64,000 bases of DNA from Treponema primitia ZAS-2. Lineage in GTDB: Bacteria; Spirochaetota; Spirochaetia; Treponematales; Breznakiellaceae. The stretch's first letter is position 1; each line of letters opens with the position of its first letter. Under the pieces are notes generated by a model that saw only the letters and a list, made by a program, of their open reading frames with translations, was not told the DNA's origin and did not search any database. Both the position numbers and the translations under genes were made by a program. Below, piece after piece: positions 53,930-63,200 of the stretch. The DNA lies in the NCBI RefSeq assembly GCF_000214375.1, contig NC_015578.1, forward strand, positions 496,001 through 560,000, in the 5' to 3' direction.

Positions 53930-55678
53930 TCAGTGCTCCAAGTAGTCCTTCAGTTTCCGGCTCCTCCTGGGATGGCGCAGCCGGCGCAGAGCCTTGGCCT
54001 CAATCTGTCGGATCCGTTCCCGGGTGATGTTGAAGTAGAGCCCCACCTCTTCCAGGGTGAGGGAGTATCCATCGTCCAGGCCGAAACGCATCTTGAGGAT
54101 CTCCTGTTCCCGGGCAGGCAGGGTGGAAAGCACCTCGGCAATCTGCTCCTGGAGTAGGGTAGAGACGGTCTGATTCGCCGGTTTTTCTGTGTCCTTGTCC
54201 TCAATGAAGTCCCCCAGCAGGGAATCTTCCTCATCTCCAACGGGGGTTTCCAGGCTGATAGGTTCCCGGGCTACGTTTTTCACCGACTTTACCCGCTGGG
54301 CGGTCCAGCCCAGGCTTTCTGCGATTTCCTCGTCCGTGGGTTCCCGGTTCAGGGTCTGCAAGAGGGACTTGGATTCCTGGGATACCTTGTTGATCTGCTC
54401 GATCATGTGGACCGGCACACGGATAGTCCGGGCTTGATCCGAGATACATCGGGTTATGGCTTGCCGTATCCACCAGGTAGCGTAGGTAGAGAATTTGAAG
54501 CCCTTGCGGTACTCGAACTTTTCCACCGCCCTGATAAGGCCGATGTTCCCCTCCTGAACCAGGTCGAAGAAATGGAGTCCCCGGTTGGTGTACCTCTTAG
54601 TGATGGATACCACCAGGCGGAGGTTCGCCTTGATAAGCCGGTCCTTGGCTTTTTTCATCATCACCTGTCCCCGGTTTATCTCCTTTGCCATGAGCTTGAT
54701 ATCCTCTATAGAAGCCTCAAACTCCGATTCTATCTGCCGGACTTTTTTCTCCGTAACCTGGATATTCTGGATAAGCTCCTTGATTTCACCTGAGCTAAGC
54801 CCTAGAGCTTCCTCCAACCGTTCCCGTTCCTCTTTGATGGTCAGGCTTCGGCCTAAGGCTCGCAGTTCCTTGAGGGAACCCACTCGAAGCCGCTTTTCGA
54901 TCAGTTCCTGATCCTTTTTGTACCGCTTTATTTTTTCTTCAGCCTGGACAAACTTTTCCGAGAAGTCTGCTATTTCATCAGGGTGAATCTCAGCGGATTC
55001 AATTACCTTCAGGATACGGGCCCGTAGGTTGCAGAGATCCTGATCCTCATAGATATCCCCTCCCCGGGTGATGATCCGCCGCTTGCTTTCAATGTAGCTT
55101 TTCAGATCCCCCCCAATAGCCATGAGGGTTTCTTTGTAAAACTGGTTCAACCGGCGACATTCGGCGAAGTATTCCGTGGCTTCCTTTTTGGTCAGGCCTA
55201 ATTTTCGGGAGTCCTGCTTTGAAAAAGCCCGCTGGACTAGGTGGTAAAATCCCGAAATAACTATCCCCGACTTCTTGATAACGCCTTTGACGATATTCTC
55301 CCCGCTTTCCATGAGCTTGGAAAGTTCTACCTCCTGCTCGGCGGTGAGGAGTTTTTCCTTCCCGATTTCCCTTAGGTACACCCGTATGGGGTCGTCCAAG
55401 GAGGATTCTTTCTCGCTGGAAGCCAAGCGTTTTTTATCTACCGCTTCTTTTTTCTGATCTGCGCCCTCTACCTGAGTATCTTCATCAACGAGCTGGATAT
55501 TATTTGCGTTTAGCTGTACAAGAACCTGTTCCATTTTGTCAGGATTTGCAATATCCTCAGGCAATAAAAAATCAGACAGTTCATCATAGGAAAGGTATTT
55601 CTTTTTCTTTGCGTATTCAATTAAATTTACCACAGCAGGATCAAGCGGCGTTATTTCGGGCGTGCGTATTTCCATCAT
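53930..55678 (-). CDS. rpoD: RNA polymerase primary sigma factor RpoD
   Basis: 582 residues. Region 1.2 [30 protein letters not shown], a non-conserved insertion (~150-330), region 2 ([57 protein letters not shown]), region 3 ([10 protein letters not shown]) and region 4 ([31 protein letters not shown]). It is the housekeeping sigma-70, recognising TTGACA/TATAAT, the consensus seen at several promoters in this window. The start could be either of two adjacent Met codons. It is not preceded by dnaG here. Confidence 0.97.
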   Translation of the reverse strand: MMEIRTPEITPLDPAVVNLIEYAKKKKYLSYDELSDFLLPEDIANPDKMEQVLVQLNANNIQLVDEDTQVEGADQKKEAVDKKRLASSEKESSLDDPIRVYLREIGKEKLLTAEQEVELSKLMESGENIVKGVIKKSGIVISGFYHLVQRAFSKQDSRKLGLTKKEATEYFAECRRLNQFYKETLMAIGGDLKSYIESKRRIITRGGDIYEDQDLCNLRARILKVIESAEIHPDEIADFSEKFVQAEEKIKRYKKDQELIEKRLRVGSLKELRALGRSLTIKEERERLEEALGLSSGEIKELIQNIQVTEKKVRQIESEFEASIEDIKLMAKEINRGQVMMKKAKDRLIKANLRLVVSITKRYTNRGLHFFDLVQEGNIGLIRAVEKFEYRKGFKFSTYATWWIRQAITRCISDQARTIRVPVHMIEQINKVSQESKSLLQTLNREPTDEEIAESLGWTAQRVKSVKNVAREPISLETPVGDEEDSLLGDFIEDKDTEKPANQTVSTLLQEQIAEVLSTLPAREQEILKMRFGLDDGYSLTLEEVGLYFNITRERIRQIEAKALRRLRHPRRSRKLKDYLEH

Positions 55679-55939
55679 TTGTTTGCTTCCTTACCCGGAA
55701 CATTCTTTTCTTGCAGCCCCATTTGAGCGTCTCCCATATTTCCATTGATTTCAGTATTAATTCGAGGAAAGCTGCCTGAAAACCATCAATTACGCCTTTC
55801 CTTTAAGAAAAGCAGTTGGCTAATGATATAAGTATAATGAAATTTGAGACTTTTGTCTATTCTATGGGAAATAACAGGAGTATTGGAGAAAGCCCCTGTT
55901 TTTTCCGCGAATTGGGTTGCTGTCCCTGAGGTCATCCAT

Positions 55940-57481
55940 TTACCGCTCCTGGATTCTTAAATTCCCGGGGTCCCTTATACCGTCTTTACCCCTTTCCGGC
56001 ACAGAATGGGATGGAATAGGCCGGGTATCCTCCATCTGGCCTGGCTTGGTCATGGCTACCGCTCCTTCAAGTATGCCGCCTGATATGGACAGCTTTCCGG
56101 TATCCACCAAAAGTATGGCGGGATGTTCCCGCCGTGTGCCCATATTGATTGCCGGGTTAGCTTCCCGTAATTCAGGGTCGATAATTTCCCGTATCCTTTT
56201 TAGTATATCGCTAATCGTTTCATCGGGCTTTGCCTGACGGTCCTGAGGGGGTATATAGTTGTTGTCAAAAACTGCCCCGCCGGAAATGCAGGCTTTGCCG
56301 AATATGGCCAGGGCATTTCCCATAACATCGGCGGTATTTTTTGCAATTGCCCCATCCTCCATGGAAAAAACGCTGTCGATCAGGGCATTGACCGCCCCGC
56401 CGCAGCCACAGGTGGAGTTATGGGCCACATACCCGCCTTTCATGGTAAAGGCGCCGGCCTTCCCGGCAATTTGAATGCCCCCTCCGCCTAAACCGGCTTC
56501 ATTATAAGAGATCATGGCCAATGAATCGGCGGTAAAAGCGCCTTCGGTGTATACGCCACCTCCCCAGTTGCTTGCGCTGTTTTCGGCAATGTCCCCCAAC
56601 AGGCAGGTGAAGCGCCCTCCCTCTGCAACATAGACGCCTGCCCCGGAACCCCCGTTCTGCGCTTCTCCCTGAGCGGCCATGGCGCGGTTTTTCCGGATTA
56701 AGCCATCATACATGGTAAAGGCCGCCCCATCATCGACATACACGCCGCCCCCCTTTCCGGAGGAAATCCTGATCCCCCCAATCTTCACGTCCCCTTGGCC
56801 GCCCGCTTGGTTTTCTTCGATAGTGCCGTCATGCAGGGCAAATTCGGCATCCTCTCCCACATATACGGCTCCTCCTGAAATGGCGGCCCTATTGCCGGCG
56901 ATACAGCCGTCCCGCATGGTAAAGACGCCGCCCTCATCGGCAAATACTCCGCCGCCAAACATCTTGCTGTTATTTCGCGTTATGGCGCCGCCCCGCATGA
57001 TAAATTCGCTGTCCTTACCCACATACACACCGCCACCCATGCCTACCCCGGTATCGTTGTCTGAAATTTCGCCCCCTTCCATGATCAAGGTTCCTCCTTG
57101 GATGCAAACCCCCGCCCCGCCGTTGCCGTTTACCGAACCGCCCCGGATCACAATATTGTCCCCCAGGCATAGGCTGTTGCCATCGGAAATATGCAGGACC
57201 TGCCTGTTAAGCCCCTCGGCATTCAGTATCCCCGGCTGTTCCGGGCTTTCCCCCCTAAGAAAAACCGGCGGCAGCCCCTTCCCGCAAATGTCGACCATGG
57301 CCTTCCGCGCCGCAGGCTCGGTAATAGTCCCGGTAATGACAATTTCCGCCTTTTTGTAGGATTTTCCCCCGATTTTCCCCAACGCCGCCGCAATGCTCCA
57401 CAGGGGCTTTTCGCGGCTCCCGTCATTCCGGTCATCCCCATTTTCCGAAACAAACAGGGTGATTTCCGTATTTTCATTCAT
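55940..57481 (-). CDS. Right-handed beta-helix repeat protein
   Basis: 513 residues, Gly-rich, with a repeating short-strand pattern of about 20-25 residues (GGAITRNNSKMFGGGVFADEGG, GGAVYVGEDAEFALHDGTIEEN). This is the parallel beta-helix/polymorphic-membrane-protein architecture common in termite-gut treponemes. No signal peptide is seen at the N-terminus (MNENTEITLFVSENGDDRNDGSREKPLWSI), so the route to the surface, if any, is unclear; the front resembles the DUF1565-type start with the DG(T/S)-x-PLWSI motif. It might bind carbohydrate. Confidence 0.75.
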   Translation of the reverse strand: MNENTEITLFVSENGDDRNDGSREKPLWSIAAALGKIGGKSYKKAEIVITGTITEPAARKAMVDICGKGLPPVFLRGESPEQPGILNAEGLNRQVLHISDGNSLCLGDNIVIRGGSVNGNGGAGVCIQGGTLIMEGGEISDNDTGVGMGGGVYVGKDSEFIMRGGAITRNNSKMFGGGVFADEGGVFTMRDGCIAGNRAAISGGAVYVGEDAEFALHDGTIEENQAGGQGDVKIGGIRISSGKGGGVYVDDGAAFTMYDGLIRKNRAMAAQGEAQNGGSGAGVYVAEGGRFTCLLGDIAENSASNWGGGVYTEGAFTADSLAMISYNEAGLGGGGIQIAGKAGAFTMKGGYVAHNSTCGCGGAVNALIDSVFSMEDGAIAKNTADVMGNALAIFGKACISGGAVFDNNYIPPQDRQAKPDETISDILKRIREIIDPELREANPAINMGTRREHPAILLVDTGKLSISGGILEGAVAMTKPGQMEDTRPIPSHSVPERGKDGIRDPGNLRIQER

Positions 57482-57575
57482 AGTAACTCCCTTTCCCGCT
57501 CCCTATTCAGTTTTTCGTCCACCTTAGGCTTTCCCGTATGCGAATTCGGCAAAATAATGATTCAAGTCACCCCTC

Positions 57576-57605
57576 TTGCCAGTATTTATGGAAAAATGCT
57601 ATAAT
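57576..57605 (+). promoter_or_regulatory. Promoter of the tRNA-Ser(CGA)-Ser(GGA) pair
   Basis: TTGCCA (57576-57581), 18-nt spacer, perfect TATAAT (57600-57605), 13 nt before the tRNA. Confidence 0.7.
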
Positions 57606-57618
57606 CACTTCCGGTATT

Positions 57619-57705
57619 GGAGCGGTGTCCGAGTGGCCGAAGGAGATGGTTTCGAAAACCATTGAACCCGCGAGGGTTCCGGGGGTTCGAATCCCCCCTG
57701 CTCCG
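57619..57705 (+). tRNA. tRNA-Ser(CGA)
   Basis: 87 nt, acceptor GGAGCGG/CTGCTCC, anticodon CGA at 57653-57655 in loop TTCGAAA, class II variable arm, T-loop TTCGAAT. Followed by an inverted copy of its own T-arm at 57713-57728. Confidence 0.92.
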
Positions 57706-57712
57706 AAGTGAA

Positions 57713-57740
57713 GGGGGGATTCGAACCCTCGCTGCATGGT
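57713..57740 (+). repeat. Truncated tRNA-Ser-linked element C
   Basis: GGGGGGATTCGAACCC (57713-57728) is the exact reverse complement of the tRNA-Ser(CGA) T-arm (57683-57698), giving a 16-bp hairpin across the tRNA end. The following TCGCTG matches the start of element A's conserved loop, but the rest of the element is absent. Confidence 0.6.
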
Positions 57741-57764
57741 TGCTTATTGTTAAGGTTCTAGTTT

Positions 57765-57851
57765 GGAGAGGTGTCCGAGTGGTCGAAGGTGCACGCTTGG
57801 AAAGCGTGTGTGCTTGAAAGAGTACCGGGGGTTCAAATCCCCCCCTCTCCG
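57765..57851 (+). tRNA. tRNA-Ser(GGA)
   Basis: 87 nt, acceptor GGAGAGG/CCTCTCC, anticodon GGA at 57799-57801, class II variable arm, T-loop TTCAAAT. Same transcript as tRNA-Ser(CGA). Followed by structured element B. Confidence 0.93.
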
Positions 57852-57877
57852 TTAAAGTATCTATATCTAAACAAGAT

Positions 57878-58011
57878 GGGGGATTTGAACCGGAGTCCCC
57901 GCTGACCGAAGGGAAGAAAAGGGCGCATGGATGCGCCCGTCAGGGGACGTAGGCGGGGGTGGAGGAGCAAACAGGATGTTTGCGACGGAACCCCAAATCC
58001 CCCCCTCTCCG
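57878..58011 (+). ncRNA. tRNA-Ser-linked structured element B
   Basis: Left end GGGGGATTTGAACC (57878-57891) is the reverse complement of the T-arm of the preceding tRNA, including its own TTCAAAT variant. The right end (57994-58011) repeats the last 18 nt of that tRNA (57834-57851). Inside: GTCCCC/GGGGAC stem around GCTGACCGAAGGGAAGAAAA, a GGGCGCAT/ATGCGCCC hairpin, then a GGGGT/ACCCC stem capped by GCAAAC-AGGAT-GTTTGC. The paired positions covary with element A. Confidence 0.55.
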
Positions 58012-58020
58012 TAAAACTGG

Positions 58021-58575
58021 CTATTTTATATAGCTTATCTTGCTTAAATCAACATCGTGGGGTTTGCCTGTATCGGCAGCATAGCCTATCGCCACAGAAA
58101 TGCCGTACTCGTAGCCTTCAGGGAAGCCAAGCTTAGCCTTCCAGTAGGCGGCGGTTTCAGGAGCATTGAACACAACTCCCGGAAGGCCCAGGATGATATT
58201 GCCGAGTCCCAGGGAGGTCGCGGCGATGGCGATATTTTCAGCGGCAATACCAACATCAATATTGGATTTATTCTTCACCGCAAGAAATAAAACCGTAGAA
58301 GCATCGTAAAAAATCTTATTGTTGCGCTGCTTGTTGCGGCTCACAATTGCTTCATTGCCGGCTTTGACAAAATAGTCAATTACCGCTTTTTCCAGTTCCA
58401 GGATCAAAGTCGTGTTCTGCACCACAATCACATTGACCGGCTGGCCATTAGCGCCCGAGGGAGCAGCCAGGGCTGCCTTTGCAAGGTCCGCTACAGTTTC
58501 ATCGTCCACCTTTTGGCCCGTATAGGAGCGGCTGGACCTTCTGGTAAAAATTGCCTCTAATGTAGAATTTGCCAT
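58021..58575 (-). CDS. Nitroreductase-family protein
   Basis: 184 residues. FMN-binding family blocks: IFTRRSSRSYTGQKVDDETVADLAKAALAAPSGANGQPVNVIVVQN and SLGLGNIILGLPGVVF, ending with ISVAIGYAADTGKPH. Small NfsB/YdjA-like flavin enzyme that may reduce nitro compounds, quinones or serve in redox stress. Located with rubrerythrin and rubredoxin genes, consistent with an oxidative-stress cluster, though it has its own transcript. Confidence 0.9.
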   Translation of the reverse strand: MANSTLEAIFTRRSSRSYTGQKVDDETVADLAKAALAAPSGANGQPVNVIVVQNTTLILELEKAVIDYFVKAGNEAIVSRNKQRNNKIFYDASTVLFLAVKNKSNIDVGIAAENIAIAATSLGLGNIILGLPGVVFNAPETAAYWKAKLGFPEGYEYGISVAIGYAADTGKPHDVDLSKISYIK

Positions 58576-58648
58576 TTGCTACCTTCCTTTATGGCCTTAT
58601 TATATCAAGGTTTTTATGTGATGTATATAAGTTTTATGGGAATACTAG

Positions 58649-58777
58649 GTTAAGCAGGGTTTTTTCCTACAGACTTGCGCCCACGATAAAACCTATGGGT
58701 ACCGAATTGCGCTGACCTTAAAACAACAGGGCGCTGAAACGGACCTCTCTATCCGCTCCCGCGCCCCGTTACCATGA
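58649..58777 (+). other. Short coding-like fragment before the rubrerythrin gene end
   Basis: A frame bounded by TAG (58646-58648) and TGA (58775-58777) encodes VKQGFFLQTCAHDKTYGYRI and further plausible protein (LTLKQQGAETDLSIRSRAP) but has no start codon. It looks like the end of a lost gene; family not recognised. Confidence 0.3.
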
Positions 58778-58782
58778 CTTTT

Positions 58783-59328
58783 TTATTTTCCGAAATACCG
58801 TTTCAGCAATCCTACGAAACCGGCGCCGTGGCGGGCTTCGTCACGGGCCATTTCGTGGACCGTGTCGTGGATGGCGTCATAGCCCCGTTCCTTGGCACGT
58901 TTGGCCAGGTCGGTCTTTCCGGCGCAGGCGCCGTGTTCCGCTTCCGCCCGGAGTTCCAGGTTTTTCTTGGTGCTGTCGGTGATAACCTCACCCAGGAGCT
59001 CGGCGAATTTGGAGGCGTGTTCCGCTTCCTCAAAGGCATAGCGCTTGTAGGCTTCGGCGATCTCGGGATAGCCTTCCCGGTCGGCGACCCGGCTCATGGC
59101 CAGGTACATACCCACTTCGGTGCATTCGCCGTTGAAATTGGCCCGGAGATCCGTGAGGATATCCTCTTCCACACCCTTGGCGACACCCACGACATGAACC
59201 GCAGCATAGGAAGCGCCTTCAACCTGTTCGGTGAACTTGGACGCCGGAGCTTTACATTGGGGACAAACCTCGGGGGGCTTATCACCGGTATAGACATACC
59301 CGCAAACTTGACATACCCATTTCTTCAT
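58783..59328 (-). CDS. Rubrerythrin (reverse type, N-terminal rubredoxin domain)
   Basis: 181 residues from ATG 59328, with GAGAG upstream; longer frames add a short atypical leader. Residues 1-35 are a rubredoxin domain with two CxxC pairs ([20 protein letters not shown]). The rest is a ferritin-like four-helix bundle with ExxH iron ligands ([41 protein letters not shown] and DEARHGAGF). It reduces H2O2 in anaerobes. In this reverse arrangement the rubredoxin comes first. Its 5' leader and domain are duplicated as the next upstream gene. Confidence 0.94.
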   Translation of the reverse strand: MKKWVCQVCGYVYTGDKPPEVCPQCKAPASKFTEQVEGASYAAVHVVGVAKGVEEDILTDLRANFNGECTEVGMYLAMSRVADREGYPEIAEAYKRYAFEEAEHASKFAELLGEVITDSTKKNLELRAEAEHGACAGKTDLAKRAKERGYDAIHDTVHEMARDEARHGAGFVGLLKRYFGK

Positions 59329-59360
59329 ACTTTTACTCTCCATTCTCAAAATATATACCA

Positions 59361-59374
59361 ACGGCTTAAGCCGT
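59361..59374. promoter_or_regulatory. 14-bp palindrome upstream of rubrerythrin
   Basis: Perfect ACGGCTTAAGCCGT, 33 nt upstream of the rubrerythrin start. An identical palindrome occupies the same relative place before the rubredoxin gene (59523-59536). Confidence 0.55.
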
Positions 59375-59382
59375 AGTTTTCG

Positions 59383-59493
59383 CTATTTCTGTTCTTTAAA
59401 TTTGGACGCCGGAGCTTTGCACGTGGGACAGATTTCAGGGGGCTTATCCCCGGTATGAATATACCCGCAAATTACACATATCCATTTCTTCAT
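59383..59493 (-). CDS. Small rubredoxin
   Basis: A complete 36-residue rubredoxin from ATG 59493 (GGGAG upstream) to TAG 59383. It has both CxxC iron sites (CVICGYIHTGDKPPEICPTC) and ends KFKEQK. It is about 17 residues shorter than classical rubredoxins and matches the rubredoxin domain of the rubrerythrin almost residue for residue. The leader, palindrome and domain are a tandem partial duplication of the rubrerythrin 5' end. It could feed electrons to rubrerythrin. It lies between the PerR-like regulator and rubrerythrin, same strand. Confidence 0.88.
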   Translation of the reverse strand: MKKWICVICGYIHTGDKPPEICPTCKAPASKFKEQK

Positions 59494-59522
59494 AATGACA
59501 CTCTCCCTTCTTAAAATATGCC

Positions 59523-59536
59523 ACGGCTTAAGCCGT
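59523..59536. promoter_or_regulatory. 14-bp palindrome upstream of the rubredoxin gene
   Basis: Perfect ACGGCTTAAGCCGT spanning the last codons and stop of the PerR-like gene, 30 nt before the rubredoxin start; identical to 59361-59374. Confidence 0.55.
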
Positions 59537-59956
59537 AGGTTTTACGCAATAGGCGCAGAGGCCGCTGAATACGGTTTTACGGCAATCAATTGTAGCCCCT
59601 CTTTCATTATCCATTAATTCCTCCAATTTTTCCATAATTTCAGGAAAATTGGCCGGAAGTTCCGGGGAATCATAGTCCAGGACCCGCCCGCAGCAGGCGC
59701 AGACAAAATGGGGGTGGGGTTCAACCCGGCCGTCGAAGCGCTCTTCCCCATCCACTACGCCCACGGATATAACCGACCCTTCCCGCTGGAAAAGGTTGAT
59801 GTTCCGGTACACCGTAGCCAGGGAAAGCCCAGGGATGCTTGATTTTAGCTGATCATAAACCCACTGGGCCCCAGGGTGGTCGGTGGTGGACCGGATGACC
59901 CTTAAAATCTCATCCCGTTTTTTGCTGTGCTTTCTGTCTATCGCTGCTATTGACAT
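59528..59956 (-). CDS. Fur-family regulator, PerR-like
   Basis: 142 residues from ATG 59956 (AAGGA upstream; a TTG 15 nt earlier is less likely). Fur winged helix: ILRVIRSTTDHPGAQWVYDQLKSSIPGLSLATVYRNINLFQREG. Metal site RFDGRVEPHPHFVC, and two CxxC pairs (CACC, CAYC) for the structural zinc. The GLSLATVYRN helix and RFDGR...HPHF sequence match PerR more than Fur. With rubrerythrin and rubredoxin downstream, it is likely a peroxide-sensing repressor of this cluster. An AATAATA-AC-TATTATT box precedes it. Confidence 0.88.
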   Translation of the reverse strand: MSIAAIDRKHSKKRDEILRVIRSTTDHPGAQWVYDQLKSSIPGLSLATVYRNINLFQREGSVISVGVVDGEERFDGRVEPHPHFVCACCGRVLDYDSPELPANFPEIMEKLEELMDNERGATIDCRKTVFSGLCAYCVKPTA

Positions 59957-59972
59957 TTTATTCCTTTTCAAT

Positions 59973-59988
59973 AATAATAACTATTATT
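59973..59988. promoter_or_regulatory. Putative Fur/PerR box
   Basis: AATAATA-AC-TATTATT, a perfect 7-2-7 inverted repeat 17 nt upstream of the regulator ATG; AT-rich palindromes of this kind are PerR/Fur operators, implying autoregulation. Confidence 0.6.
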
Positions 59989-60108
59989 AATATATAACTA
60001 TTTTTATCTTAATGCAAGGAGTTTTTTGAATTATTTCAATGTTTATTTGTTACACGGACAAAACGAGGTCATTGCCGTGCCGGGTTCCTTTACCGGAAGC
60101 TAATCTAT

Positions 60109-60137
60109 TGAATGAATTTTGCGGGATTGGTATGATA
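60109..60137 (+). promoter_or_regulatory. Promoter of the CoA-dehydratase activase gene
   Basis: TTGAAT (60109-60114), 17-nt spacer, TATGAT (60132-60137). The ~90-nt leader contains a GTGCGG/CCGCAC hairpin (60206-60220) before the ribosome site. Confidence 0.6.
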
Positions 60138-60232
60138 ATTATTTATATCGTAAAATTCAGAAGAATTTATCGAAGTTGTATACAAAACTTCGTTTCGATT
60201 TAATTGTGCGGCAGCCGCACTTGGGAGATGTT

Positions 60233-63200
60233 ATGCAATCATTAGGGATAAATATCGGTTCCACCAGCCTGAAGATGGTGTTGGTAGAAAATGGGCAGTC
60301 CGGCGGCGATGTGCGGGTTGTGTGGAGCGCCGCGGTTCCCCACGAAGGGGATTTTAGCGCCGCAGTACGGAAGCTCCTGAGTCAAGGGCAGATTCCCCAG
60401 GGGATCCCCGCACTGGTAACCGGCAATGAGGGCCGGTTTATGTTTAACGCCGCAGGTACCCTGGAGCCCCTCTGCGTGGAGTCCGCCCTGAGGGCCCTGA
60501 ATTTGACCGCCGACGCGGTGGTCAGTATGGGTGGGGAGGACCTGGTGGTGTATTCCCTCAATAAAGAGGGGAAGATTATCAACAATTTCTCCGGGAACAA
60601 GTGCGCCAGCGGCACCGGGGAGTTCCTCAAGCAACAGCTTGCCCGTATGGACATGACCCTGGACGACATTGACAAGGTCCCTGATGAGGCCAAGGTCTAC
60701 ACCCTGTCCACCCGGTGCTCGGTGTTCATGAAGAGCGATTGTACCCACCGGCTCAACAAACGGGAGGCGACGAAAGACGATATAGTCCTTTCCCTGTCGG
60801 ACGTGATGGCGGTTAAGGTTATCGACTTCCTCAAGCGGGCGAAGATCCGCTCTGGCCGGGTGGTTCTGGCCGGGGGCATCACCCTGAACCGGCACATCAT
60901 CCGGTTTATCCGGGAAAAGGCCCCGCATATCGAGTTTATCATCCCCGAAACCGCCTCGGTATTTGAAGCCCTGGGCGCGGCGGCCCTGGCCCCCCAAACG
61001 GGAAGCCCCCTGCCATCGGCGGACCAGCTCCTGAAGCCCAACGAGATACGCTTCGGCGCCCTGCCTGCCCTGAAGGACTGGACCAATAAGGTAAAAACCT
61101 TCGACAAGCCCGACGGCAAGGTCCGCGCGGACCGGAAGTACATCCTGGGGGTGGACGGGGGTTCCACCACAACCAAAGCCTCCCTGGTGGACATGGAGTC
61201 CGACGAGATCGTGGCCAGCCACTACGGCCGCACCCACGGGGACCCGGTCAAGGCCCTGAAGGAATGCCTGAAGATCATCCAGGACAAGATCATCGCCGAC
61301 ACGGGGGACAAAAAAATCGACATACGCCTGGTGTCCACTACCGGTTCCTCTCGGGAAATCCTGGGGGTGTTCCTGGAAACCCCCGGGGTTTACAATGAAA
61401 TCATCGCCCACGCGGTGGGCACCACCTACTTTGATCCCGAAGTTGAGACCATCTTTGAAATCGGGGGCCAGGACGCTAAGTACGTGCTTCTCAAAAACGG
61501 GGTACCCATTGACTACGCAATGAACGAAGCTTGTTCCGCCGGGACCGGCTCCTTCCTGGAGGAATCCGCTGCCGGGGACCTTTCCATACACAGCGCCAAG
61601 GACATAGGGCCCATAGCCCTCAACGCCGACGCTCCCCTCAAGTTCGGGGAACACTGCTCGGCCTTTATCAACTCGGATATACGCAAGGCGGTCCAGCAGG
61701 GGGCCACCAAGGAAAACATCACCGCCGGGATAGTCTGCTCCATCGTGGCCAACTACCTGAACCGGGTGGTGGGGAACCGGACCATTGGGGGGAAGATCTT
61801 CCTCCAGGGCGGGGTGGCAAAAAACGTCGCCGTGCCTCTGGCCTTTGCCATGATGCTGGATAAGGAAATCCTGGTACCCCCCTCACCGGAACTGACCGGC
61901 TGTTTCGGGGTGGCCCTGCTGGCAAAGCGGAAAAACGCCGACGGCCTCCTGGACGAGAAGCCCGTGGACATCGACGAACTGTTAAGCCGGGAAATCGGTT
62001 ACGAGCGGGTCTTTACCTGCCAGGCTTGCGACAACCGCTGCCCCATCCAGGTCCTGTCCGTGGGCGGCGCCAATGGCCGCAAGTATATGTTCGGCGGTCG
62101 TTGTAACAAGTACACCAATATGCGGAAAGCCGTAAAGGACGTTCCGGTATTCGACTATGTGGAGAAGCGGCAGAAGATGCTCTTCGAGGAATTCGCCGCC
62201 CCGGTTTCTCCGGTGGCCTTAGAAAAGCTGAAGGGCGACCCGGCGGTTACTAAAGCTGAGGGGCTGAGCGGCGGCGCGGACGCCCTGAAAACCGCTTCGT
62301 TTACCGCCGCTGCGGTGCCGAAAGTCGATCCTTCCGCAACATACAAGCGTAATTTTACTGTGGGCATTCCCCGGGCCTTCTCGGTGCATACCCTCTATCC
62401 CCTCTACTCCTGGTTCTTTCACGAACTGGGAATTCAGACCTTCCTCTCCACCGAGGTAGCCCACGCCGGTGTGGCCCGTGCGGAATCCACCTACTGCTTC
62501 CCCGCGGAAATTGCCCACGGGGCGGTACAGGACTGCCTGGACAAGGGGGCCGACTACGTGCTGCTGCCCCATTTTCGGGATATGCCCTCCTATGAAGATG
62601 ATGTGCACGCCAACTTCTGCCCCATCACCCAGAGCCTGCCCTATTATATAGAAAAAGCTTTCCCCGATGTGGACAAGAAAAAGTGGCTGCCCCTGGTGGT
62701 GAGCTTTAAGTTTGGCGAAGAAAAAGCCCTGGAACTCTTTACGGTGATGACCCGCATCCTCGGAATCAGCGATGCTGAAGCCAAGGACGCCTTTGACAAG
62801 GCCCTGGCAAAACAGTATTCCTATTTTGACGCGGTAAAGAAAATGGGCGAGCAGGCGCTGGCAGATGCCCGCAAGGCTGACCGCCCGGTGATCGCCGTCC
62901 TGGGCCGGCCCTACAACGCCTTTACCCCGGAGGCCAACATGGGCATACCCCGGAAGTTTACCACCCGGGGCTATTCGATAATTCCCTTTGACATTCTTCC
63001 TTTCACGGAAGAAAAGATATTCCCCAATATGTACTGGTACTACGGCCAGCAGGATGTGAAGTCTGCGGCGCTTCTCAAGAACGAAGATAACATCTATGTT
63101 ACCTACGTTACAAACTTTTCCTGCGCCCCGGACTCCTTCATCCTCCACTACCTTAAGTGGTTCATGGGGCAGAAACCCTTCCTGGTGCTGGAACTGGATT

